Source of the DNA: Spodoptera frugiperda
Taxonomy: Eukaryota > Arthropoda > Insecta > Lepidoptera > Noctuidae
Assembly (NCBI RefSeq): GCF_023101765.2
Contig: NC_064240.1
Coordinates: 2,356,001 to 2,420,000 of the forward strand
DNA length: 64,000 nt
Direction of reading: 5' to 3'
Both the position numbers and the translations under genes were made by a program. Under the pieces are notes generated by a model. The model had not been told where the DNA came from and made no database searches. It saw nothing but the letters and a program-made list of their open reading frames with translations. Positions 21,951 to 34,000 of this stretch are shown one piece after another. The first letter of the stretch is position 1, and each line of letters starts with the position of its first letter.

Positions 21951-23117
21951 CCTTATAATCTATATTATCTGTCTAACTAATTTACAAAATCACTTATATT
22001 TTTATAGCACGCTTACATTTTTGAGAATATTTGTAATTAAAAAGATAACTTTCAGGAGAACAAGAGACCAGGAAACAATTAGGTAAGAATAAAAAAAAAC
22101 CACAAAAATGTTTTGTAAAAAAATATATATTCGTAATGTGACGTAGCATTCATCGCAGTAACCGAAACTACTAACAAAATTATGTATTTACATTCGAAAA
22201 ATAGTGCTTTACAACACAAGAACGAATCACAAATTCATTTGAACTCTCTAAAGACTAGTAAAAAGACTAGAAAGTAATAATAATTAAGTAAACCTCCTAC
22301 TTACCTCCCGCTAGTGAGATTATTACAAAAATAGTGAAATTTGTATTTATGTACAATATTTTGTGTCAATACGTGGCCTTCAAACAGTACACAAGCTCTA
22401 AATAAGACATACCTCATAGCTAAAGTCGTGCATTTAACGTTATACAATACTGAGTCTGCCATCTAATTATCACATCAAAAATATTGACTAAATACTCCAA
22501 GGAGTTAAGATTCATTTCAACACTTCAAGCGGAAACAGACATAAGGCAACAATTGTCAGAACTTGATCTAAAACCTTGACTTATTTCCCTGCAGTATAGG
22601 TACCAACCCTCGAGTTGGATAAATATACAATCACATCAAAGGTGAGCAGATAAGGTATTTCTTTTAACCATACACTAGGTACAAACGCCAGCAGGCTATT
22701 GTGTAATTATTTTTTTCATTGAATTTTCTACTTTATATCAAAACAATAAAGTTAAAAATATATAGAATTTGACAGTATGGATGTGGCGTCTGTACCCTAC
22801 CTTCAGTTAAATTCGTGCGCATACGAGGACCAAGAAGCAATGCGCGCCAACCAGTTATATACGGCTATAAGTTTGGTCATCAAGTTCTAGAACACACGTT
22901 TACCTAGCATTCCGTTAATGGTAATACTGTAAATTCTACTTATAAATCACAATCTTTTATAGGACTTAAGTCGTTAGCATAAATGAGCAACATTCATTTC
23001 ATTGGTCTTTTATCTAATAACTTTAAAAAGTCGATGCTGGTAACAGGCTTCGAGCAATGCTCACCGACCACAATTAGATGTTGATTATAATCTTAATTAG
23101 ATCTTGAAATGACGTAT
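21951..23117. other. Spacer between convergent slo and FAM149-like genes
   Basis: AT-rich, with no exon recognised. It must contain the 3' UTR of the minus-strand FAM149-like gene. No clear AATAAA was found on the minus strand close to its stop, so the 3' end is unplaced. Confidence 0.4.
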
Positions 23118-26100
23118 TCAATTATGTTTCACCCTGTCCAACTGAAACGTCCCTCTAGAAACAGACTTCCTAGTTTTAAGATTGTGTTTCTTAGCAGAAC
23201 CGACAGTCACCTTTTTCTTCTCTTCTTCTAAAAGCAAAGGCGGCAATGAGACCTTCCTAATGTTATATTGAGATGAAATACCATTCGGCAGCCGAGTGAC
23301 ATCGCTCTGCGGTATCTCCGGCGTGCATATAGGTTCTAATCTGGCCAAGTCTCTATGCCTTGCAGTAACAACTCTATTATTCATTAACACATTTCTTTCC
23401 GACGCGCTCAAGGCCATATTTCCATAATTTCTAGTATCCAACGAAACAAAAGACTTAGCACTATTTCTATCACAATTTAAAGATGAATCAGGCCTAGGAT
23501 TCCTCATCCACCGGGAGGATGCTATCTCAGACCTCAGAATGGAGGGATTCTGTCGTTTTCTATAGGGGCTATGGATCTGTATCGGTGTGATTTGGAGCAG
23601 AGAGCAGAACGCGTCGGGTAAATCGGATTCGTCATTATACATTGGATAGAAGGATACCTTTTCTCGGGACAGCCTGTGTTCGCCCAGATCCTCGATGGAG
23701 ACGCGCGGCGAGTTCTGCGGCGTGACGTCGGTGGAGCTCTGCGAGAGCCGCTCCTCGCTCTCGCTGAACTCCTCGTAGTCGCTGTAATGCATGGCGATGA
23801 CCTCGTCGTGGTCCATCTGTCTGTACGACAAACGTTTTTCGGGCAATTGTATTGCTTTGCCGACGATTCTGAAAATCAATAAATACTATTCAAATATTTA
23901 TACCTTGAAGGTCAACTCGTCTGTTATTACATCGTATCACTGAAAAAGTGTCACGGTCGGCCTTTTACATTCGTATGACAACGCATAGGAAAGTAATTAC
24001 ACTCGTAAAACTGTACATACCGAGGTATACACAAAACACTGGCTCACAATGTATTTTACACAATAATTACAATGAATAGGTACAAGTCAATGACGATCTA
24101 GCCTTATGCTGCTAATAACTTTTCTAATTTAAAATGCCACCACAAGAATCCGCTTGAAAAAATAAAACATAATTACGGAAAGCAGGATTCGTGTTGGTTT
24201 CAACGTGTCAAAGGTTTAATGGCAACTGTTATTAATCACAACAAAGTTTGGGCTTTAAAGGAATCATTGTTGGAAATGTATGCTAAGTACGAATTATTTT
24301 CTCCGAAATGGCGGCCTTGGCCACATTATTTTATAAAATTTTGTTCTGAAACTCTCAAATATGTAAAGTACGGGAATGAGCGTCACGTTTTAGTAATTAC
24401 AGTGTTTTTACTCATTTGCATAGTGGTACATGGGCAATGGGCACGGGCCAGTATTCCTTGCGCAACGCCATAACTTGGTGGCGGCGCCTTGACCTAATGA
24501 ACTCCATTTAAAATGACGACCACCTACAGAGGGGTGAATTAAATATTAATCGCTCTATTGATCGAATGTTAAAACTAACGAGGCCCATTGTTCCAATTTA
24601 GTTTCCTGTAGATATAATAATGGCTTCATTCCTTTTGGAATTAATGGGTTTAAAAATTAATGTCTGTAATGAGTGTAACAACCTAATCATTAACTATGGG
24701 AATAAGTAAAATCAATTATACTTATTGTATAAGAGGTTTTATTTAATGTCACTTCAATAGAACATTTGATTGGGGCAATAAGTTCTGTTTTTGCCTACTA
24801 AAAGTAAGGTGACAATAAGCAACTATGTAGATAGAATAAAAATACTAGCTGGGCCAGCAAACTTCGATCAGCCTCAAAGATTTTGTTCTCGCCTTTTAAA
24901 CCATCTCTGGACTTCCACAAACAATACAAGACCAAAATTAGAGATTATAATGCTTTTGTTTGTTTGGACTGGTTCAAAATAATTGAATAATTTTGAGTAG
25001 GAATAAAAAAAGTTATTGAAAAAGAAGGAATAACTTAAACCACAATATTATATTTAAAAGGAGCCGAGCTGCAAAAGTTGAAACCATGGGAAAGTAGCTA
25101 CTATAATGCAATACTTTATGACATAATTGTTGTATGTTGTCTGTCTATTCATGTAAGTTAATAGAAAATGTTGTGTTTTAATTATGATAGTATGGGTAGT
25201 ATATGGGTGTTGCATACAAGCATTCTAGAGTGAGGATATTTCAGGCCATATAGAATTAGAAATCATAAAAATAAGTATTGCCTGATAGGACAGGCCGAGG
25301 TAAGATTATAGTAAATACAATTAGCCAAACACATTTTAGAAATGCACAGAATTGACTATGATATATCGAGAGTAATACCTAATTGAAGTTCATCTTATTA
25401 ATATTATAAATGTGAAATTCTGTATGTTTGTTACTCAATCATGTTAAAAGGGCTAAAGAGATTGATATGAAATTTTTGAACAAGGACTGGAACAACACAT
25501 ATGCTCCTTTTATCACACAGGAACACCGGTAAAGGTGCGGGCAGAAGTTAGTTAGTTTATATATTATATTGGTGAGATATTACCTATGTAATATCTCACC
25601 TGAGTTGTGGGTGCAGCTGTCTCCACTGTTTGCACTCGTCAACAATCTGTGGCCGATTGCTCTTCTCCCCATCCTCATTGTAAAGGGTCCTCTCAATGCG
25701 ATCCCACTCTGCAGCCAATGTCTTCGTAGCTTCAGCTGTGCTGCGGCGCAGTGCTGAACCAGAACTGCTGTCACTTTCTTCGCTGTGGAAATCTGGAGTT
25801 CCTGGAATATTTATTACTCATCTATACTTAATATTTAAGGCTGACGAGTTTGTTCGAAACAAACTTAAAGTGAATGTCTCGTCAGTGGGTCGTTTTAGGG
25901 GCGGATAAAACATTATTTTTATACCTAAATATAAAATAATTATATTAAGATGATCAGTTAAAAGTACAACATTTCTATTAAAGATGGTAATTTTCACAGG
26001 CATATTTAAGACACAGAAAAATATTACGTACCTGTCTCACTTTCCGAGAAAAAGTCTGAAAACGGTGTTCCGGCCCTCTCCAGGCTGTTCACCATATAAG

Positions 26101-26278
26101 GTTGGACCTCAAACGAATAATTCAAATTTCGGTTCACAAAACTACTCGTATTTGCTGACAAGGGCGGCAGCTCCTGCCCCGAACGATAACCGAATTTCTG
26201 CTGGTTAATATTTGGCAAACAATCGATTAGTTTACTTATATTTTTCTCCCGTGCCGATAAATAGTTTCGAGCAGACAT
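23118..26278 (-). CDS. FAM149-like protein (DUF3719 domain)
   Basis: Three exons on the minus strand: 26278-26032, 25801-25600, 23868-23118, giving 399 residues and a stop. All borders are GT/AG (GTACGT, GTGAGA; acceptors TTCCAG, TTTCAG) and the phases fit. Exon 2 plus the start of exon 3 carries the DUF3719 signature: AAEWDRIERTLYNEDG, then DECKQWRQLHPQLRIVGKAI. This aligns with EECQQW..FPHLRILGRQI of vertebrate FAM149B1, which is linked to cilia and to Joubert-type ciliopathy in humans. The rest is Ser-rich and probably disordered, with acidic (DYEEFSESEERL) and basic C-terminal (KKHNLKTRKSV) patches. The ATG at 26278-26276 is the first in-frame Met; further 5' exons cannot be excluded. It is shorter than human FAM149B1 (about 580). 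Function in insects is inferred only. Confidence 0.85.
23869..25599 (-). other. Intron of the FAM149-like gene with RTE-like tail
   Basis: 1.73-kb intron. The part near the donor (about 25395-25560) is a repeat. Elsewhere it is AT-rich. The plus-strand open frame 24219-24473 has no recognisable domain. Confidence 0.6.
25395..25560 (-). mobile_element. 3' end of an RTE-like LINE, reverse orientation
   Basis: Reads TTAATATTATAAATGTGAAA, then TATGTTTGTTACTCAATCA, GTTAAAAGGGCTAAAGA and GATATGAAATTTTTG. This is the reverse complement of a 3' tail very common in lepidopteran genomes; compare the plus-strand copy at 32920-32998. Only the terminal part is present. Confidence 0.65.
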
Positions 26279-27220
26279 AATCAAAACTAATTCAAAACAA
26301 TAAAATTTTCCATTCTCATACTTGTTTTCTAGTTAATTACTTTTTGCATTACTTTAATTTCCAATTGATTTACGAAATAGTTTCTTAAAAATATTTGTTT
26401 GGAAATAAATCATCAACACAACAGTCAAGAAAAATATTTGGAATGTCAGAAAACTTAAGAAAAAAAAGCTTGACAGTTACCACCAGTGTTGTATGTTAAT
26501 TCCATTGATTTAAATAATATTTTCGGTCAATCGATCATGTGTAAAATAAAAAGATGGAAGGAGAATAAATATAATAAAATTATTAATTTGATTATCCTTA
26601 TAGTTTGCAACAATGCAATTTTGATTTTGTATGCATATTTCGTAACTTGTGCTCTAAGCACTTTTTGTCGTTGGTGATACAGTAATTAAATACAAAGTAG
26701 TTCTAACGCCGTTGTCTGTGAGTTATTAATATTGATTATTTTTTTACTTTCATTAATAATTCATAATTAAATAATAAGACACAGCACACAATAATTTTAT
26801 TGTACACTATAACTTAACTAAGCTCTTAAAGAATTAGTTTAGGTTTGGTATACTAATGAAAACATTACAATAACAAGTTGAGTTGAAACAATCTTTGTAC
26901 AATCAGAATGATTTGTTTATAATTAAATTCGGAAGAGAGCGAAACCTTTCTCTCAAACTCTTAAGAAGCAATAAACGACAATGTAAATAAATTACCAATG
27001 CGAACCGTAACAGACTGTACCGCTCGCTGCTAATAAAACGATGCGGTAAAGGAACGCATTTATTTGTTTTTCGATCGCTCTGTCAGCTGGTTGTGTTGTC
27101 TATCTCTGTCAATGTGTGACGAAGTGTCAAAGTAATTCTGTCATAGCAAAATCGATCGGTGTGGAGTGATACAGTTCTGGTTCTGAAATTAAAGGAGTAT
27201 TTATTAAACAAATCATTAAA
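26279..27220. promoter_or_regulatory. Shared upstream region of the FAM149-like gene and GGPPS (head-to-head)
   Basis: 942 bp between two divergent start codons (26278 minus, 27221 plus). It should hold both promoters and 5' UTRs. It is AT-rich at the FAM149 side and slightly more GC-rich near 27000-27180, where AAATCGATCGGTGTG and similar short palindromes occur. No TATA box is obvious at a fixed distance from either ATG. Co-regulation is possible but not shown by sequence alone. Confidence 0.5.
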
Positions 27221-28007
27221 ATGTCGAAAGTAAAAACAAACGGTGGCGATAGCGCCCAAGATGAGGTAAATATTGTTAAGTCATTTTATTGTACACACAA
27301 TTTTTTGAGTTACTTTGTTTGCCGCCTTTATCAGTCGTGAATAAAAATGTATTTAGTTGCATTTCCTTTGTTATTTTGCATGTGTATTGGATTAGATCAA
27401 ACAGTTAAAGACAAGTGTATTACAGTAGGGCCATAGGAATTAACAAAATAATTAAAATGACGCAATGCGCCAAACTGCGAGTTGATGACTGCTACATGTT
27501 TGTATTTTATATTTATAGCTGAATGAGTGGGATGTTAATTTAATAATAAAATTATTAGCTAAACAAAGTGGCCAGTATTTGAAATGTCGTACTTTAATCC
27601 TCTAATCATGGTAAAATATTAATTCTTAATATATTTTTTATTTTAATCATAGTCTTTGTTTCCTTGATAAGTACTGATTATAAAGAAAATTACACGAAAC
27701 TAAAAAAATAATAATTAAAGGAGGTTTTCAAATCTAAGATTTCGAATACCTACTCTGCACTGTGTTATAAATTTTAATCCAACAGTCTGGCTGTATGGCC
27801 TACAACTATAGTTGCTTTAAAACTTAGTTATTGCTATAAATACTTTTTCCAGAAAATTCTAATGCCATACACATACATCCAACAAGTACCAGGCAAGCAG
27901 ATAAGGCAGAAGCTTGCCGCCGCATTCAACTACTGGCTGAAGATCTCCGATGAGAAGCTGCGCGCTGTAGGAGAGATTGTGCAGATGCTGCACAACTCCA
28001 GCTTACT
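27221..28007 (+). CDS. qm: GGPPS exons 1 and 2
   Basis: Exon 1 (27221-27265) encodes MSKVKTNGGDSAQDE, an unconserved leader. Exon 2 (27853-28007) encodes KILMPYTYIQQVPGKQIRQK to VQMLHNSSL. It includes the substrate-binding PGKQIR block (PGKxxR in the family) and the helix leading into the first Asp-rich motif. Exon 2 ends two bases into the Leu codon, directly before I-DDIQD. Confidence 0.95.
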
Positions 28008-31000
28008 GTAAGTATGATGAAATAACTTAATTCTATGATGCAAGCTATTTACAATAATTCAGTGTAAAAAAGTTCTTATCACTATAGTATTTAAGTTGTT
28101 AATAAAACAAGTTATACTTAAAAAATATGTTAAACAGTTTTAATGTGTATGGTCATCATGAATAAGAGTGTGTACCAATAATCAGATGGATCTGTCATCA
28201 ACAGGTCAAACTAAATTAAACTGTTCAGTAAAAAAATGTCAGAGCATTCTTTATCTCAGCACTCCATATAGTTAGGTAAGTAGGTGAAATATTAAAAATT
28301 AAGAAATAATTAAGTATTTCTCTAGCCACTACTAGTAGTAGGAGTATTATTAAGACATAACAGCTCAAATAAACTGAATCGTGAATCATTAAATAAAAAT
28401 GCAGCCAATATTAGTTTATTTCAATCTACTAAAATACTTCAAAATATTGTTATGTAAAAAACTAGTTTCTTATGAATTCAACCTATTCACAAAACTATTA
28501 ATTATCGGCAGTTGTGCCAAAATTTCCATTTGTTAAATGTTTTGTTTTATCTAAATTCAATAGAAGATTAAAAATTTAAATTTGTTTTTTTATATTCATT
28601 TACATAGACATCATCTGATTTTACCAATTCAGACTGCAGTTACTGAGAATTTTAAAATTTAAATAGTTATTCTTTACCTGACCTGCGGTTCAAACACGAC
28701 ATTTTAAACTAAACAGTAAAAAAATAACTACTTAAAAATATATAAGATACATTTGTTTGAGGAAAACAATTTATAATTTATTCAAATATTCAGTTTCTTT
28801 ACAACTGATATAATGTGATAATGTGATTTGTATGCGGTGTGTGTACAATTCATTCATCACTATTGTTTGGTTGACTTGTTCCAGTTATCTTCGAAGAATT
28901 CTATTTGTTATTCCTTTGACACCTTGTTCCTACTACAAAGGCCTCAAGGACATTTGAGGAAAGACATAGTTATTTTGTTTTTCTATGTAGTCCTTCTGTG
29001 TCATATTATTCCATTATTAATATAATGGAGAGTGAGCAATACTCGTCACTATCTCACTATAATTATCGCATCAAATTATAATCTAAACTAAATAACCATG
29101 TTACAATAGGGTAAAAATTATCACTGTATCCTTCCTGTTTAGTAGAAATATTAATTATAATATTTATCTCTTTATCTATGCAAGCATGCAGGATGTGATA
29201 ACTAGTATGCAGTTTGTCATCCTTTAAATAAATACTTTCTATGACAAAAATATCTTGTTGCATATAAAGCTGAACTAGACCGTAAGACACCGTCGTGCAT
29301 ACGAAAACAAACCAAAGAAGTTGCTAAACTAAAAACTTGTTAAAATAAAAATACTATAAATCTCTGTAGCATTACAACACCCCCACACAATTTATGTGTG
29401 ACCACTGACAAAATAGTGAGTGTAAATTAAACTACTGTAGACTAGATTAGATTTTGGGTAGGAGAATGATAAACATGATTAATTTTATTATTACTTTATG
29501 TTTCATCTATTAAAAAAAAAATCTGGCTTGACTTAGGTACTTTATGCACACGCATAGCACTAGCTCATTGGCCCCTTACTATAATGTTGCAGCGTAAAAC
29601 ACAGGCTTCCACCCGTTCAGCAGGACAAGATTGACATAACTTTCTTTAACGCGTGAGTTTTAACTTTAATTCATTTGTTACTCGGTGATTGGTCACTATT
29701 GTCCTGCTGTGGGTTCTATTGGTGGCCTGCTATTGGTGGGTTGATAGTGGTATGCTTTATGGTGGAACTTTATCCTTTGGTTATTGGCTGGGCTAGAATG
29801 GATTGATGAAAGAAGAATTAAGAATGAGTTGTGTGGTAGAACGAAAGTCGTTTTGGCATATTTGTCGGAATATGTGTGAACAGTCTGATAGATGTGAAAA
29901 TGAGATTTGTTTGTTTGTCTCTAAGTACTGTAATGGAAGACACAGTGTTTGACAATAATTATGTATATTCTGTATGGATTCCGCTGTTACTTTAGATGTG
30001 CTATACTATAGCCTATTATTTATCAGAATATCACCTCTTAACACACAACTAGAGAGGTCCTTCGTATCCTCATAAAACATAAAAATATTGGACCTAAACC
30101 CGACATTCTCTTTAGGTGTGTCTTGTCTGATATCTGTCCCATTGAATTACGAGAGTGAGGGAGGCGAGAGTACAATTATGCACTAGACTATAAAAACTAT
30201 AAGCGCAACTGACAAGCTCTTGAGCTTGAGACTGACCGCCTTGAGAATAGATGCAGAATAAAACAAAAACAAAACATGCAGATCTATTTTATGTATATTT
30301 TAAGACCTTGCACAAAATATTTGTTGTAAACTCATGTTTTCACAATAAGTCTATTCTATTCTATTCATATAATTGTCGACAAAAACTATTAAATTAATGT
30401 TTTAATTATCTTCCGCTACGAACTTTTTTAATATACATATCAGCGTGCACTGGTGCGGTGATTAATATCACCGCACCAGTGCACGCTGATATCAAACAAA
30501 TCTGTTTTTGAAAAAAACAAGACAATATTTTTGTTATTAAAGTACTTTACGAAAATAGTTTGCACTAATATGACTGCCCATAGTACCCATTCTAAAGCGG
30601 GTTATATCCTCATTACGCGATCCTCTGCTATTTTTCACGCCAGCACATTTAAAAGCGACTATGAATTATAACGATAACATTTAACTTCCTATTCTATATA
30701 CATCTAAAAACTAAAACGCGCAATAACTGTGAAACCTCTCTTTAAGTAGATACTTGAAGAAAGTTTACGATCCGATATTATCATTCGTTAAGAAAAGTAG
30801 ATAATGTGGACCCTGTTAAGCAGAAAAGATCTAGCCAACATTATATTAGTTTTGAGTAAATGAAGTTTAAAGTTAGGCAGATAATAAAAAAATCGTATGA
30901 TACAGTGGTACTATTTGAAATTTGGTAGTGTAATACTACCTACTACTAAACTAACTGTAAGGTAACTTTAAACTTCATTTACTCAAAAGTAATAAAATTT

Positions 31001-34000
31001 TGGTTGGTCTATATAGTTAATCAGCTATACAGTTACTATTCAAACAATTCGCGTAAGAGTATAAAAATTAAAAGTCTATGAGACTATGATGAATTTGGCA
31101 TCGTTGCGTCACGATGTGATGTGACTCAACTGTGTAAATTGATCACAAAAAATCCAGACGCTCCGAAGTAAAAAGATTAAAAAAGTTAAAATGCATTCGT
31201 AAGTGCTTACATTTTAAGTATTCTCTAGTTGTAGTAGATAGCACCTACCTACTCTTTAGGTATAAATGGGTAATTTAAAACGACCATTAACATAACTAAA
31301 TGTCTTTCGATCTAAGTAGTTACAAAATATTTTATAAACATACTATGCATATTCCTCCCAGCTCATTAAGATAAGCTATTTTCATGGCCATCTAATGTCT
31401 ACTAATAGGCACCTTAATGAATAAATAAATGCAATGTTTATGTTTTGTTTACTTAGTCGGCGTCATTAATTATATTGTTATACATAAACTAAACAAATTA
31501 AACTAACATTAAATGATAAATGATATTTTTTTTCTGCAAATGGGTTACAAGGTATGTACCTAAGGTTACGTCCACTGTTGAACAAAAGTCTCCTCCTTAG
31601 TCCTCAACGTAGGACGACATGCCGCCACCTGCATCCACTGGCTTCGCGACATGTCAATCTTTAAATTACTAGATAACGGATTAATTATTAAACTAGGTAC
31701 ACGGTAAATACATTTTTGACTGAGTTGGTGCGATTGCGATTGTCGAGCACGCAGTCTCTGATTCGATTTCTAAATTGGGCAAAGTATTATTGTGTTTTTC
31801 GATCTTTCTATAACATGTGGGTGAGCCCACAAAACAGGAGTACAAAACATAAGTAGTGAAACATACATTGCACGTATGGGGTTCTTATTAGCGTGGTCTT
31901 ACATTATGTTTATTCTAAACTATCATTAATAAGAATTATTTAAATCCTGTCGTCTGTTGGTACAACTTTAATTTATTTAATTAGGTGGAGGCGACATTCA
32001 TAGTCACGATAAAGGTGATTTGCTAGTAACGCCGCGAAGTTTATACGGAGGACGAATAATATCTCACGGGCTCCTGTCAATACAATCTATTGATGTTATT
32101 AACTACTGGGAATTCTAAACATAACATGAATATCGTCATGTCTGTTAAAAGGAGGTTTTTTATTTATTAGATAGGCTGGAAAATAAGCAGACTGATCACC
32201 AGTACCCTTAGTACGAGTTTGTTTAACGTTTAACGAGATCAAAACGAGAGCATTCTGCGCTCTGGGTTGTTTCATTCGAGCTGGCCAATCATAATATACT
32301 AAGCCTTTTGATCCTGATAGTAAGATGCCATTAGGTAGGTGTGAGTGGGACTCACACATCACCAAAGGGGCTACTTGTTAACCTTTCTTGAAAGAGGTTT
32401 GCGCCTTCAGCTCCGGTTTGTCATATAGGTAGGAAAAAAACCTGGCAAAAAAAGCACCCACGATTGGGTGTTTTTATAAACATAAACCACATACACAATA
32501 TTGTAAATCCGGAACAACAATCTGTGGTTCGCACAAACAGTTGTTCCGTGCGGGAATCGAGTTCACGACACGCACACAGTTACGTAGCAGTCGTTTGTCC
32601 AGGCATTGCAATAAATCAGATAGGTACAAAAACAATTATCCTTTTTAATGCCATTTTCAAAACCCAAAACCTAAAATACAACCTAAAAGTATACCTAATA
32701 CTTTGCATAACACCACTCCACATATGGGAGTATCTTCTCAGAATTCAAAACCATGCGATCTTTGATTACTGGTCGTCCTTGCCACCTGGACCGATGAGAC
32801 AGTTCACCAGGAAAATAATTTAAACAATATTCAGTTGGCTTTGACCATGTTCTTGTAACAGTTATTGTGATACTAACTAGTTAGCCTATGTGTTATTCCA
32901 ACCCATAATCTACCCCTGTTCCAAATTTCATCCTGATCCCTTCAGCCGTTTTGACGTGAAAGAGTAACAAACGTTCGCATTTATAATATTAGTAGGATAA
33001 TCGTTGTAGGCATTATGGATTACATTTGGCTTGTAAAGATAAACCGTGGTAGGCAAAAAACGTAGTATAACGATGAGATATCGATTTCTAATAACAATAA
33101 AAAGAAAATCTTACTAAGGTGTGTGACTCATGTCTTGGAACTGTACGCCATACGAAATAGATATAGGAGCGTAGATAGGTTACACATGATTCAATTTAGT
33201 CACTACTACTATTATAAAGCAGAAACTGTTGTTCTTATACAGGGTATGCCTGAAAGTATGAATCAAATCGAACATAAACAAAACAAAAAGCTATCGGAGA
33301 TATCAATGTAATTTATTTTTAGAATTTGTATAAGTGTGGTCCTTTCTTATCATTATCACTATATTTTTACTCGATATTGATATTGATCGATGGTTTTTTG
33401 ATGATTCGGACCCCCATTCCCAGGGCAAAAAGTTAGGGAATGACCACCTCTATGCCCGTTCGATTCGATCCATACTACTAGGTAAGGATGAGAGGTGGCA
33501 TATTAATGTATGGAACATTCTGCAATATTCTAGATTAAAAGTAAAAAAAATGGTACCTGAACTAATTGTGACTAAAAAATCTACTACTTTATAATTTTTT
33601 TTTTTTGGCAACCAGCCTCAACCCTTAAAACGTCGCGGCCAGAAAGCTAGTTATATCTATAATAATTAGTGTTACTGTAGGTTCTTAGTTAAGTACATAA
33701 ATAATAGATAACAATAAGCGAAGATAGGTAGCGGGCTCACAATCTCAATGAATTGTTTCAAACGACGTACAGTCTGATGTAATTTAGATTAGATGTTATG
33801 TTTGATATTTCAATGTAACACACAATATTTATTGCTTACTAGGAATAGCAATAATTCAGAGTATTGCTGGAACTGACTGCGAATTACACGATGGTATTCC
33901 CTATCTACGATCTTGTTAATGGAAGTATTTAGTGGCATCGCTAAAATAAACTCTGAGTCATAGGGAATTACGTGCCATTCGTCTTGAGACAAACGGCACT

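Noticed and set aside
24219..24473. 84-residue frame in the FAM149-like intron
   Set aside because: No recognisable family, opposite strand to the host gene, and composition not distinct from the intron.
30437..30492. Reading the perfect hairpin as a miRNA precursor
   Set aside because: A 4-nt loop and fully paired 26-bp arms do not match a Drosha/Dicer precursor. A foldback element or palindrome is more likely.
33334..33594. 86-residue plus-strand frame in GGPPS intron 2
   Set aside because: No domain, no compatible splice borders, and flanks that look like decayed repeat. Could be a transposon remnant, but I cannot assign it.
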